From Microvelia longipes (taxonomy: Eukaryota > Arthropoda > Insecta > Hemiptera > Veliidae): a stretch of 64,000 bases of DNA. The DNA is taken from NCBI GenBank assembly GCA_018340805.1, contig JACMZG010001863.1:27061941-27125940 (forward strand). The letters are read 5' to 3'. The notes under the pieces were generated by a model, which was not told the DNA's origin, did not search any database, and saw nothing but the letters and a program-made list of their open reading frames with translations. This document shows, one piece after another, positions 46,700-57,837 of the stretch (positions are counted from its first letter, which is position 1; every line of letters starts with the position of its first letter). A program made the translations under genes and the position numbers.

Positions 46700-46990
46700 C
46701 CGAAACCGAGATCTCACCTGAATTATTATGAAGTCTCAAGTATTTTTGAGACCTCCTATGTAGGTTTTATGTGCATATTATGTCTGTGTCTGTTATCATC
46801 GTAGCTTCCAATGTTTGAAGAGTCGAAAAGTACAAAAATCAACATTTAGGTCAAGTTTTGCTTTTCATAAAATAATAATTTAAAAACCTTCTTAACCAAT
46901 ATTAATGTCTTAGCATAATGCCTTAGCATACATTAGGTGATTTACATATTCTAAAGTAAAGATGAGGAAAAGTTTTGAGATATCCCGTAC
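46700..46990 (-). repeat. Family B dispersed repeat, copy 6
   Basis: The minus strand starts with a GGGTACGGGATATCTC block near 46,990 and carries GAAGCTACGATGATAACAGA and AGGAGGTCTC. Opposite orientation to copy 5. Confidence 0.7.
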
Positions 46991-46999
46991 CCAATTTTT

Positions 47000-48160
47000 A
47001 CTACATAGGGGATTTTTTAAAAAAAGATATTTTTATTATTGTAAAGAACCATAGGTGCTTCAGAATAATGAAATACCCATTTAGTACACAGTTCAAATTT
47101 GAAAAAAACGGAAACATGATTTTCACAATAGTTTCTGTAAGATTTATGATTTTAGTTCCACTCTGTTTTACTCTTGACAAGAAAAACATTAAAGAAACCG
47201 CATCATTATCGTTTTATAGCTGTTTTGTAAGCTTTTTATAAGCCTTAAGAAGTTCTTTATAAAATTTCATTTTTACGAAATAAATCGGATACAAATAGAG
47301 CCTATGAAGATTGCTTAATCATTTTGGATGGTAAAATATTTTGACGAATATTATTAATGTTAACAAAGAATAGTGTGTCTGTTTGATTTATAAAATTAAT
47401 ATCGGACCTTGAGGATTTTATATACCTCATTTAATATATTTTATTGTATTTTTATACAAAATATTACATTGCAGTGGCATTGTCACTGTCAATGATTTCA
47501 AATATAAAAATTGTATTTTATCTTTTTATATGCTGTGAAAAAGTTGCTGAAATATAATTTTAGTTTAGTTCGACTTGAACAAACCCGTTTGAAATAGAGC
47601 AAGTTTAGTTCGGAGGTGAATTTCACGCCACTGGATCTCTCGTGGTTCAGGTCATGAGGTTTACCCTACCCTTCAAAAAACAAACTAAAATTATTACGAA
47701 ATGATATTCGTTTAGTTTAGTAGAAGAACGACTATTACAAAATAACCAATCAAGTAATTCTGGGACCCAACCTCACTCTGGTTTTGACTTTAAAACTGCA
47801 CCTTTTAAAGACGTTTTCATATACACATTAAGATATCATATTTTCACAGATTTAAAAGTACGACTTTTATAAAGTTAAGATATAATTTTAATTTCATAAG
47901 GTTATAAGTGAATTATATTGTTTGATTGTCTTGCCTAGATATGTAATAAAGAAACAATAAATATAAATAAGATCAGAGGTCAGAAAAAGGTTAAAAATGT
48001 CTTAGGCCTACTTTCTTAAAATTAATTTCACAAGGTCCAATTAATGATCGATAAACTGTGTAGTATTTAGTATCGGTACTATGTGCCAATAGCGATTGAG
48101 ATTAAGAAATAGTACAAGATTATTTATGGGCTGTAATCTAGAATAATTCTAAAAAGGAAA
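47000..48160. other. AT-rich DNA, nothing recognised
   Basis: Overlapping short frames on both strands at 46,975-47,241 are AT-driven and unrecognised. Confidence 0.45.
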
Positions 48161-48164
48161 AATA

Positions 48165-48245
48165 AGAAACAAGTCTCTCCACTGTTCTTATAATTAATTA
48201 CAGAGCCAGCTTTCAGACTTAACTGTCCATCATCAGTGCCTGACC
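48165..48245 (-). ncRNA. Hammerhead-like repeat (family D), best-preserved copy
   Basis: On the minus strand GGCA precedes an intact CTGATGA (48,236-48,230). Stem II follows (GGAC...GUCU with a 6-nt loop), then an intact GAAA (48,214-48,211), then AGCTGGCT, which can self-pair as a tiny stem III. Next is C as the cleavage-site base, then UGU, which can pair with GCA upstream as stem I. Every core element of a minimal type I hammerhead is present. The family's GTGGAGAGACTT block follows. Stems are short, so activity may need dimer formation. Confidence 0.55.
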
Positions 48246-48294
48246 AACAAAGTGTAAATTACCAATAAAATACAATCATATAAAAATGTGATAT

Positions 48295-48680
48295 GATATC
48301 TGTTTCTTCCCTTTAAACTACTATCATTTTCAGTTTCCCCCTCAAAGTACTATCGTTCTCAGTTTCCCCGTTAAATTGTTATTGTTCTCAGTCTCCTCAT
48401 TTCCCTTGAATCCGCCATTGGTGCTTTGATCGTTCTCAGTTTTATCGTGTTAAACTTCTATTTTCTCAGTTGCCTCAGTTGTTTTCAAGTTCACCATTTG
48501 CGCTTCTATCGTTTTCAGGTACCTCCCGGTAATCTCCTACCCTTCTCAGTTTCCTCCCCTCAAACACTATCGTTCTCAGTTTCCCCCCGTTAATCTTCTA
48601 TCGTTTTCGGTTTCCTCTTGTGAAACTCTTATCGTTGTTTCCCATTCATCTCCGAACGTTCTCAGTTAATCATCGTTAAA
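48295..48680 (+). repeat. Minisatellite, ~30-bp unit, about 11 copies
   Basis: The core CTATCGTTCTCAGTTTCCCC recurs with CNTTAAACTT-type spacers at about 28-48 bp; units are diverged. Strongly pyrimidine-biased. Confidence 0.9.
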
Positions 48681-48684
48681 CTCA

Positions 48685-51540
48685 CTGCCTTTTAATGTTA
48701 TAACTTTTAGTATAAGAATTAAATAAATTAATAAATAAACAGGAATTTTAATGATTAAAATTATCTAGGAATTACGTTTTTTATTCTGATTAACGATTCT
48801 GATTCTGATAAACAATCTATGATAAAATCGCGCCAACAAATTTAATAAATAGAACATATAATGATTTACAATAAAATTTTACAATTTTAACGAAACGCTT
48901 GGTTACCTGAAAAAAAATTAATAAGAACATATTCAATTATGGCACTCCTGTAATCTTTTTTTCTGTCATGATGGTAAATGATCTATAATTTGTACGTTTA
49001 ATTAACAGTCTTGGTAGATTTCTCGCCCACTTCCATGCAAATAAAATTATAAGTGTAAGATAATAAGTTTCATTAAAACAATTTAAGAAAGCCAGCCTAT
49101 GGACTCTTGAAACCTTTAAAATCGTTCCACGAACTCTAAGTGAACAGAAGTACAAAAAATAATTAATTAACTCCTAGTTTCATAAAAACCCATTTTTTAC
49201 TTCAACAAATCTAAATCAAGAATCATTATCGATGGTCTTTCTTTTTGAATTTTCTGGTTGGGTGACCTGCGGTTTCAAGGTTTCCAGAACTATTTGTCAT
49301 TTATGATCTTTAGAAAGAAAAATCTTACATCTATTTTCTTCAAAAAAAAATTCGAGGTAGTTTGAAAGTTATATAAAAGTTGAATAAAGTGAAAAAAACG
49401 TGAGATTGTGTGTTTAAATAAAATTTATAAAATTCAAGATATAATCATTTTTAATTTTTAGCTTGTTTTTGTAAAACATGTGTCATATTATTTAATATCT
49501 ATTTTTATAGGAAGTATAAATATAGTTTGGCACGAGATTAAAATAAAGGTATTTTAAGATAATGATAGAGTAATTTTAAAGATTAAAGGTTTCTGCATTT
49601 ATATAAAAGAGGATAACTTGCAGCTTTAATGCAATTTTTATAAACAGGTAATAGGAGTTAAGGGGGATCTGAAAACGATTCACCTGACTAGAATTTGTAT
49701 AAGAACAAACACTCTTAGTATAACTTGCATAAAAGGAGAAGCCGTTGATGATAGGGTTATTGGTGACATCTTGGTCTCTTTATTTACTTTATCTATATAT
49801 TTATACTTTTATCACAGGTATATTGGAATAATATTGTGTTCACGCCTGCCTTTGTTTATGTGATATTGTTATGAATAACTCCTCTATGTTTTTGATTTTA
49901 AAAAATTTAATGTTTTAAATTGTTAACCTATTTCGCTACTATAAAAGAGTTAATTTCTTGGACTGGTATTAAATACTAAATAAATACAATATAAATAGTA
50001 AATAGTACCCTAAAAAACAGTACCTCCGTATGCAAATAAAAATCACCTTTCAGTTACTAGTTTGTCCCTGTCTCTCTAACCAGTTTTTGTTTACTGACAG
50101 TTTTCTGTAATTTTTTCTAAATTATTCTATTTTATAAGTTATTACCAATTTTGTGTTAAATTTGTTAATAACCGAATTACCTGATAAGCGTACTTTCCTC
50201 TTTGAAAATTCGGTAAATCCTGTTGTCTGTGACTTTTTCTTAATTTTATTTCTCTCTAAAAGCTAACTTTTTACTCCATTATCCTCAGTTGTAAAAGAGA
50301 AACAAGGTCTCAAATGAATGACAACTAGTTTTCAAGTTATAAAAAAGTTCATTATTTCTGGTTTATAAGTTAAGGAGATTAAAAATAAGATCTTGTTAAG
50401 GAAATTAAAATATAATATTTGTTACGTAATGGGTTTCCGAAGACATTTCTTGTCGTTGCTCAGGTTTCAAGTTTCTTTGTCATGTGACTTTATCAACCTT
50501 TTACCCTTTTAAACTTCCGAAAAAAAACTGGATATTGTAACCACTTTTTCCACATGTCTCTTTTAATTTTATTTTCCTAATGTCAAGGTTCAACGGGAGA
50601 AAGGATGTTTCTTTACTCTTTTAAAACTAAAGACAAATCTTGTTCGATTCAAATAGTTGTCGGAAACAATCGTCTCAGAGGTTGTTACTCCTACAGCAAG
50701 TTCCAATGTAAATTTTTGTCTCCTTTAAATACGCTTCCAACTGTCACATTATTAAGAACTGTCTATAATTATCTTTAATTATTAAAAGATCTTTAGTTAC
50801 AATAAAGATTAGATTATGCAACTGCACTAGTAAAATTTTACGTACTCTTGATCTCTTTGGTTAATTATAACATTTAAAAAAATACATATTTTTCGCGTAA
50901 AGTTAAAACTTATTTTTTTAAATACCTAGCTTTATTAATTATTTTCTCAGATTTTACTGTTACTATTCAGATATTTTATTGCAAACAACCTTTTAGAGAA
51001 ATCGTGTGAATCTTATCTCCAGTACTTACTGCACTCGCATTTAACTTAATTCTTTTAATGTTAGTATAAAAGAGTAAATTTTTTGGACTGCAGTCTTCAT
51101 TAATCTTAATTATATACATTTAATATTAGTAGTTAAAAATAAATTTATTACACTTAAAATTCTACATTTGCCTAAGGTAATAAGATTTTAATCTTTTCGA
51201 TAAAAATGAGTTATTTTTACCGTTAATTGTTTATATGTTAATATGTATTCATAAATTTTTAAATATATCACTTAAATTAAACTTACAAAAACGATTAATC
51301 TATTTCAAAATATATTTATATATTTCTAAATTTTTGAAAATAATAATAAGGTTATATTGATTGTTATATAAGACATAAGTTCACGATTCCCCCTCTCTCT
51401 AGTTTCAGATTTTAGTCTCTGAATAGATTCTTTTTAGAAAGTAAATTACTGTATGATGATGAAATTATGAACCAATTTATAAATTAAATTTTGACATAGA
51501 TTAATATAAACTATATTCATTATCAACTGTATTGGTCTCC
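48685..51540. other. AT-rich DNA with two family E tails
   Basis: Family E tails lie near 49,938 (ATAAAAGAGTTAATTTCTTG) and 51,065 (TTTGGACTGCAGTCTTCATT). The minus-strand 72-codon frame at 48,937-49,155 is unrecognised. No supported gene. Confidence 0.5.
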
Positions 51541-51544
51541 ATAA

Positions 51545-52115
51545 TAAGTATAAGTTATGTGTTTGGGCGCTTAAGAGACAAAATGAAAATTTAGATCTTA
51601 TTTTTAAACAATATTTCCTTCTTCATCACACAGAGCATTTTCAAGTTATTAAAATCTACAAAAGAAAAACAGAAAAATCCATAATTACACTCAATAAAGT
51701 TATTACATGAATAAAGATTACAAAATAAATATTATTTAAGTCATGCAGAGCTAAACTGTTGTAACTGTATCAACTTTTTTTTTAAATTTATTTTTAACTT
51801 TTTAGGTTTTTGGGTCTGATTAATTTTTGTTAGTTAGTTCATATAGCCTAACTAATAGCCTAACTATTAGGAAGTTTTTTTTTTTAATGTAATATATATT
51901 TATTTAAGATAGCTCTGCATGACTTAAATAATATTTATTTTGTAATCTTTATTCGTGTTATAACTTTATTGAGTGTAATTATGGTTTTTTGTTTTTTCTT
52001 TTGTAGATTTTAATAACTTGAAAATGCTCTGTGTGATAAAGAGCAAAATATTGTTTATAACATCTAAATTTTAATTTTGTCTCTTAAGCGCCCAAACATA
52101 TAACTTAAATTATAC
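51545..52115. mobile_element. ~570-bp palindromic element
   Basis: Arms of about 207 bp (51,545-51,752 and 51,910-52,115) are inverted copies at about 90% identity. The outer part carries GTTTGGGCGCTTAAGAGACA and the inner part AAGTCATGCAGAGCT. The 157-bp loop contains a TAGCCTAACTA repeat. No frame. Interpretation: foldback transposon. Confidence 0.92.
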
Positions 52116-52204
52116 CTCTTAGCGAATGTATCCTATTTTTAATAATTTTTAGAGTCATATTTACATTTTTCTGCAGTATAAAGTTGTTCAGAATCAGAGC
52201 ACAA

Positions 52205-52395
52205 ACTAGTCTCGTACAATAGCGTGTTTATTTTTTAACAAAGAGCCAACTTTCGACCTCTTCTGTTCTTAAAAGACTTAGGATATACTTCTAGCTTAAG
52301 AAGTGAGTCCTAAGTCTTTAATAGATTGTGTATATTTTTCTAGCTCTTGCTAGTAGCTGATGATGGCCAGAAGTGGTCGAATGTTGACACTTCTG
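52205..52395. ncRNA. Inverted pair of hammerhead-like (family D) copies with hairpin
   Basis: The minus-strand copy at 52,262-52,205 has GGTCGAAAGTTGGCTC and a downstream GAGACT. The plus-strand copy has CTGATGA (52,357-52,363), GGCC...GGTC as stem II, then GAAT instead of GAAA. Between them AAAGACTTAGGA (52,272) pairs with TCCTAAGTCTTT (to 52,319) around an inner ACTTCT/AGAAGT stem. Head-to-head insertion or duplication of one family. Confidence 0.5.
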
Positions 52396-52482
52396 AATTA
52401 TGAATAAGGTAAACTGGTTTTTAGTTCAAAGATAATTCTTTACCTTTTTGGGAATTTTCTTTGATAAAACTCAATAATGAAT

Positions 52483-52562
52483 TGGCTTAGCAGGCCCAAA
52501 GTCTAGAAGTGTGATTAAAATCCGTTTCAGAGGTCCTTGATAAAATAAAAATGAGTTATCTA
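52483..52562 (-). repeat. Family A fragment
   Basis: The plus strand reads AAATCCGTTTCAGAGGTCC at 52,518-52,536, identical over 19 bp to the minus strand of family A near 1,057-1,075; similarity fades on both sides. Confidence 0.55.
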
Positions 52563-52569
52563 TATTTTC

Positions 52570-54110
52570 ATAGAAATGCCCGCTTTCAAGCTCAACTAAC
52601 ATGTTAAGGATTCTCGGTTTATAACCTGAGTAGTAGAATGGTAACTGTATTCTTATTACACAACTTATTACACTTTTTTCCGGATGAATTTTTTAAAGGA
52701 AATGCCCTAAAACATTTTAAAATTAGCCATAAATTGAGCTTTAAATTAATAACTTATTTTACAATTATAAGAATAGTTCATTAAATAATATAATCAACAT
52801 GGCTCTATAAAAATAATTTAATATTTCTTCTTTTTTTTCTTCGTTTTTTTACTTATTCATGTAAACTGTGAAGGTTTTTACCTTATTAGTCTAATTTTCA
52901 ATAAAAATAATTTTAACTGTTTATTATTTCAATTTTATAATAAAATAATAATTACCTAATTTACGACGGTAATAAAACTCAATTAATTGAAACTGAAATT
53001 AATTATTAATTAGGGGTTTTCTTTATTCAGGTGGTATTTTTGGTACATTTTGAGGTCAGAAGTTGCTATTTTAACTATTTTGAAATATCTTAATTAATTT
53101 AAAAAGGTATATGTTTATAAATTTTTTATTATTTTTATAACTTGATTTTAACTTTTAAAAATTTCTGTAAAAATGGTTATTTTATAACTTTGAGTACAGA
53201 TTACAACCTTATTAATTACATTATTAATTAATACTTTCATTTTATTTAAATTAGGGTTGGTTAGTTAATCATTTGTTTGATGCAATGTTTTATGAATATT
53301 TTAGACAAAAATATTTCACAATTACAGTAATATGTTATAATTTTTAATTTGTTCGTTATGTGTAAATTAGATTTCATTGAACGAAGTACTAATGGTAAAT
53401 TACCATTAGAATATTTAGTTAGTTTAGTATAATTTGGCCAGTTACATTAAGCGACAAGTTACATTGGCTACAAGTTAATTGCCAATTTACACTAACTAAC
53501 TTGTTTTTCTTTTTGTTATTAATTATTTACAATGAAAGCATTTTTCATCAAATATAATACTAATAATAATAAATTATTATATAAAAAATACTTATTACTG
53601 TAAAATGCTAATTGTTTTTATAAAATAGTTATAATAATAACGAAAACAAATATGTTCTTTCAAAAGATCCGGTTTAAACATTGTTTTTGGGTTTAAAAAT
53701 TGGGTTATTTTAAAAATTTATTTAAATTATAACTTTACATATTTCTTTGTTATCTGCAAGTTTAAAATAAAGTGCCATTATAACTTATGCCTTGGTTACG
53801 ACATGCTAACTTTACGATACATTGTGCGGTAATGTAGGTCAAATTCTGCATGAAGTTTGAACACATAAAAGCTTATGTTTTGAACTTTATTTTCAAGTCA
53901 GTAATTGAAACTTAGGCTTTTAATAAATTTCAAGTTTTTTAAAAACATATTAATCAGCTAAATCAAAAATATTTTAAGTAACAAAGGTTATTTACATTAA
54001 TAATAAATTAAAATGCTGAATAAAACATTAAAGTAAAATTTATGTACATGTACGATTTCAAAGGGACGTAAGTCGTCTAAAATACTGCTCATCTATATTT
54101 ATTCATTGGG
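52570..54110. other. AT-rich DNA, nothing recognised
   Basis: No supported gene or repeat. Confidence 0.5.
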
Positions 54111-54117
54111 CATATAT

Positions 54118-54119
<2 letters not shown>

Positions 54120-54171
<52 letters not shown>
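54120..54171. repeat. TA microsatellite
   Basis: Pure TA run of about 50 bp. Confidence 0.97.
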
Positions 54172-54174
<3 letters not shown>

Positions 54175-54189
54175 GTGTGAGCGCGATAT

Positions 54190-54232
54190 TGAATCGATTA
54201 TAACCGGTTTCAAGTCAATCAACCCATGTTAA
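54190..54232 (-). ncRNA. Decayed hammerhead-like tail beside TA tract
   Basis: On the minus strand GTTGATTGACTTGAAACCGG ends in T and T, giving GAA plus self-complementary ACCGGT. It aligns with 57,000-57,040 (GTTCGATTGAGCTGAAAGGC), including a shared TAATCGA downstream. The CTGATGA box is not intact. Confidence 0.35.
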
Positions 54233-54239
54233 TTGGCAT

Positions 54240-55870
54240 ATTGACAAATGCATTTTAAGACAATCCCATAATAGGATGATACTATACCCCAACAATCAAA
54301 TTAGTTACAATTTGTTTCTGCCTTGACCCGTGTCTAGTTATTATGAAAAAAAATCTAAATTTTATTTTGTTAAAATTTTTCTTGATTTTCTAGTTTTATG
54401 ACGTTAATTTTTGCTTTTTTGGACTTAATTATTGAATATTCCCATATTTATATTATAATGTATACTTTTAGTGTATTCAAGTGATTTTCTTACTGTATGA
54501 TCATATTTAATTTTTTAAAGTATTTAGGATAATTTAGGATAGGAGGATTTAATATTTAGAAAATGGGGATCCTTTTTTTACACTGTTGTTGGCATGTTCT
54601 TTTTGAAATAATATTATTCTCGTATTATTTCTAAAATATATTAAGTAATTAGTACAGTATAATGTTTTATAGTTACGATTTCTTTATTTCTTAATATATG
54701 AATATACTTAATGTTAGGTGATTTTAGTTAATTCTATTGGTGCTATAGCTCGTTTTCATGGTAAGATAAATATATGTGAGATAGTATTCGGATCTAAACG
54801 AAATTTTCACCCCTCCCCCACAAGATAAACCTCTGGGTGCGCCTCTGCATTTATATGTGGCAATCAGGAATCAGGAAATGTATCTCACAAGTACAATAAA
54901 TGGCGTCGAAGGGGCCCACATAATTGAAATTAGAAAAATACGCAACGGGCGTCTTAGTCTGGCTAAGGCCCCATTTTACATAAAAAGATATATGCATAAC
55001 ACTTAGTTAAAAATACTAATTTAACTAAAATAAATTTTAATAATACAAAACCCTTAAACAATGTTCAACAATTTCCTCATTAGTTCATTATTTTTTTATT
55101 AATTTATAATGAATTTATTTTAAATATTTAAAAAATTAATTAAATAATTTGCACAATAATGTAAATTATTAAAAATAATATAAATATTTAAATTAATTTT
55201 TTTATGTTCAGTTTAGATTTATGACTATAATGTATTTAAGGTTTGAATGAAAAAATATTTGAGAGAAAATACCGTTTTATATATTTTTTCTTAGTATAAA
55301 TTTATGTGTTTAATCTAAAAATTAGATTACAAATTGAGATCTGCCATAGATGGTGATAAATAAATTAAAAGGTCAAAAGATAACCTTGAGAGAGCTTAGT
55401 GGTTATTGTGGCGATTATGTGGTATTTTGGCAGGTTATTTATTTAATTATTATGACTTAATTTTAATATAAATTTCTTCCTGCTTTCTGCTCGTAGGTAT
55501 AGTGTATATTATTTACGCAAGGTACAGTCCAAAATAATCTATACTTACTTCAAATCTTAACTAAACAAATTAAAATTGAAAATGGGAAATATCAAACATA
55601 ATTTTAAATCACAATAAATAAGATTTTATAATATTATTACATTGGTTTCTCTCTGTTTATTACTTTAATAACTATTTAATTCATTAAAATAAATGATAGT
55701 AAAATATAGAACAAAACATTAGGTCTAAAGTTGCAAAGAGGACGTGTATTTAGATTGTGGATCTAAGTATATGATTCTAGTTAAATTAATTATCTCTTAA
55801 AGAGATCTAAAAAATAAATAAACATTTATGTGCTAAAATTGATATTTAAGTATTAAAGAAGTAAGAATTT
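54240..55870. other. AT-rich DNA, nothing recognised
   Basis: No supported gene or repeat. Confidence 0.5.
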
Positions 55871-55879
55871 GTTGACATG

Positions 55880-55965
55880 ATATATATTTATATATATATG
55901 TATGTATATATTATATATATATAATATAAATATATATATATATATAATATTATATATATATGTAT
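55880..55965. repeat. Interrupted TA microsatellite
   Basis: TA runs with TG, AA and TT interruptions that form small palindromes. Confidence 0.92.
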
Positions 55966-56567
55966 ATCTGTGGTGTGTTTATACTATGCTTTATTAAGTT
56001 TATATATTTTCTCAATGTTAATCCTAAATTTTCTTGAAGGCCTTTCAAGACCTCAGTGACTTTATAAAACCATTGAACCTGATTTTTTTAATGAAATTCA
56101 CAACCTTAAGTTCTACACCACAAAGTAAAACTCCTAAGAATTAATTTAACCTAGCGAAGTTTACATGGTTAGTCTTCTATCTATATTCGCTCGGTAATGG
56201 AATAGAAGTATATTAACAATAATTTATCAAACACGCCTTAATATGATTTATATTAATTTAAGAAGTCTTAATTTTATCGTACTTCCTACTTGGATATAAT
56301 GGGATTATTGTATATAATTTCAAGTATCTTCCCCGGTTTATGGAAAGATTTTTTTTATGTTCTTTTTTTTCTAAGGCAATTAGTTAAATTAATTTAATCA
56401 AAATTACTTTATTAATTATAACTGTAATAAAGCGTTGAAAAGTACAAATGGTAGACGATTTGATTTTTAGTAAGTACCGTTAAATTTAGATAATTTAAAT
56501 TTTAAGCAAGCGTAGGAGCTTTTAAGTTAAGATAAAAATGAAAGTTACTGATAGGATGTTGTTTAAT

Positions 56568-56706
56568 TTTTTAGCGAATTTTCATTATGAAAATGACGCT
56601 TATGAGTTGTTCGATCACGGAAGTTGAGGGGGGTGAGCGGAATCGGTTCCTATTGACTTCCTGATAACAAAAAAATATGTCCGAAAAAGTTATTTATTAT
56701 ATGTAT

Positions 56707-56749
<43 letters not shown>

Positions 56750-56757
56750 ATGTATGT
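56568..56757 (-). repeat. Family A-like terminus with TA tract
   Basis: TTTTTTAGCGAATTTTCAT, ATGAAAATGACGCTTATGAG and CGATCACGGAAGTTG align with 62,825-62,910 and, at the first part, with 60,410. A TA tract follows at 56,705-56,755, as in family A. Probably a related but distinct subfamily. Confidence 0.55.
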
Positions 56758-56759
56758 TA

Positions 56760-57142
56760 GAGTTTCTACCCTTTCGTATGGCGAACGATAACTTTCGAAG
56801 GCGTTCTCAAATTGAAACGAAACTTTGCAAATCGCGAGATGTCGAGGAGGTTTACGAGGCCTATTGTTATTAAAACATTATGACGCCCATCATCAACCAA
56901 AGTTATGAACGTCATTGAAAAAAAAAATTTTTGAAACTTGAATGGCTTTTTAAACAAGTATCTCGTATTAAAGTAGACGGCTAGCTGAAGTCGATTAAGG
57001 ACCGCCTTTCAGCTCAATCGAACCATCACAAGGCGCAAACGGTAACATATATATATAATCTTGTATTATATATGTATACGTCAGGTCAAAGACTCGTTAC
57101 GATATTGTTGGGTCAGTAGTGTTAGAGGGTGGTGGAGGATAG
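56760..57142. other. CpG-richer unclassified sequence with hammerhead-like tail
   Basis: Noticeably more CpG than the rest of the window. On the minus strand 57,040-57,000 carries the decayed GTGATGG...CTGAAAGGCGGTC motif related to 54,190. A 63-codon minus-strand frame (56,957-56,766) has no recognised product. Confidence 0.4.
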
Positions 57143-57150
57143 TATAAAAG
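57143..57150 (+). promoter_or_regulatory. TATA box
   Basis: TATAAAAG within a GC-rich context (GGATAG before, AGGGGCTC after). A start site would be expected near 57,170-57,180, ahead of the ATG at 57,213. It could be the promoter of a retroelement or of a small gene. Confidence 0.4.
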
Positions 57151-57212
57151 AGGGGCTCTATCTCCTTGCTCCATCCTGTAAGCCTACTGTCCCAGAGAGA
57201 CAGGGACCAAAA

Positions 57213-57341
57213 ATGGCTCCAACTAAACCACGCCGAGCTCAGCAGGCCCGTAAAGCGGAAAGAACCTCGAAGTTAGTCTTGTATATGGTCGAGTCACTAA
57301 ACGGATTGCGACCGGTTTCAGCTCAGTTCAGGCATCTTTAA
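57213..57341 (+). CDS. 42-codon basic small ORF behind a TATA box
   Basis: I chose the ATG at 57,213 because it lies 63 bp behind the TATA box and has a strong eukaryotic start context (A at -3, G at +4). The in-frame ATG at 57,129 is upstream of the TATA box. The product starts MAPTKPRRAQQARKAERTSK, a lysine/arginine-rich tail with the look of a nucleic-acid-binding or nucleolar segment, then a short hydrophobic stretch. It ends at 57,341 inside a hammerhead-like motif on the other strand, suggesting a truncated first exon or a retroelement leader peptide. No family recognised. Confidence 0.25.
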   Translation: MAPTKPRRAQQARKAERTSKLVLYMVESLNGLRPVSAQFRHL

Positions 57342-57345
57342 GTGA
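57305..57345 (-). ncRNA. Hammerhead-like motif, decayed first box
   Basis: On the minus strand CTTAAAGATG (for CTGAAGATG) leads to GAGCTGAAACCGGTC (57,319-57,310). GAA, self-complementary ACCGGT and C keep the minimal stem III and cleavage site. Confidence 0.4.
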
Positions 57346-57381
57346 ACGGAAACGGCCATTTTTATTTAAAAACTAAAATTC

Positions 57382-57693
57382 ATGGAATATATTTTTGTTT
57401 ATAAATGTCGCGGCCGCCGCAGGTTTATTTTTATTAGATTTTTTTTTTGTAATGTTTTTGTTTTTGACAACACTGTCAGGAAAGAATTCATGTTTGACGT
57501 ATTTTATTCTAGTTTTTCGATTCGTTCAAGATTTATTAGTTTGGACGTAAATATTCTTTTTTACGGTTCTAATACCGGGTTCAATGGGGTTTTTTCGGTC
57601 TTGTTCGATTATTGTTCGCCGAAACGGGACGTTTTATGTTACAGTTGTTCCTTCTTTTCGTATGATACTTTTACCAAGAAAAACTCGGTGTGA
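57382..57693 (+). other. 103-codon frame in CpG-rich DNA, doubtful
   Basis: The frame is open from 57,382 and is rich in F, S, V and Y. The minus strand of the same stretch is also open for long segments, so the direction is unclear. A GCGGCCGC site lies at about 57,410. CpG density is well above the window average, pointing to DNA of different origin or age. No domain recognised. Confidence 0.15.
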
Positions 57694-57837
57694 AAGTTAA
57701 AAGCTGCTGACTTAAATTTGTGTAGCTGATGAATTCCGTGGACGATTGTTGCGCATTTGCCGCAAATAAGCTTCTTAATTTTAATATATAGATATATTAA
57801 TAATGAGTATGAATAAATTTCTCAATTAGCAAAATAA

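Noticed and set aside
57213..57341. A histone-like protein
   Set aside because: The basic start is suggestive, but no histone-fold or winged-helix segment follows within 42 codons.
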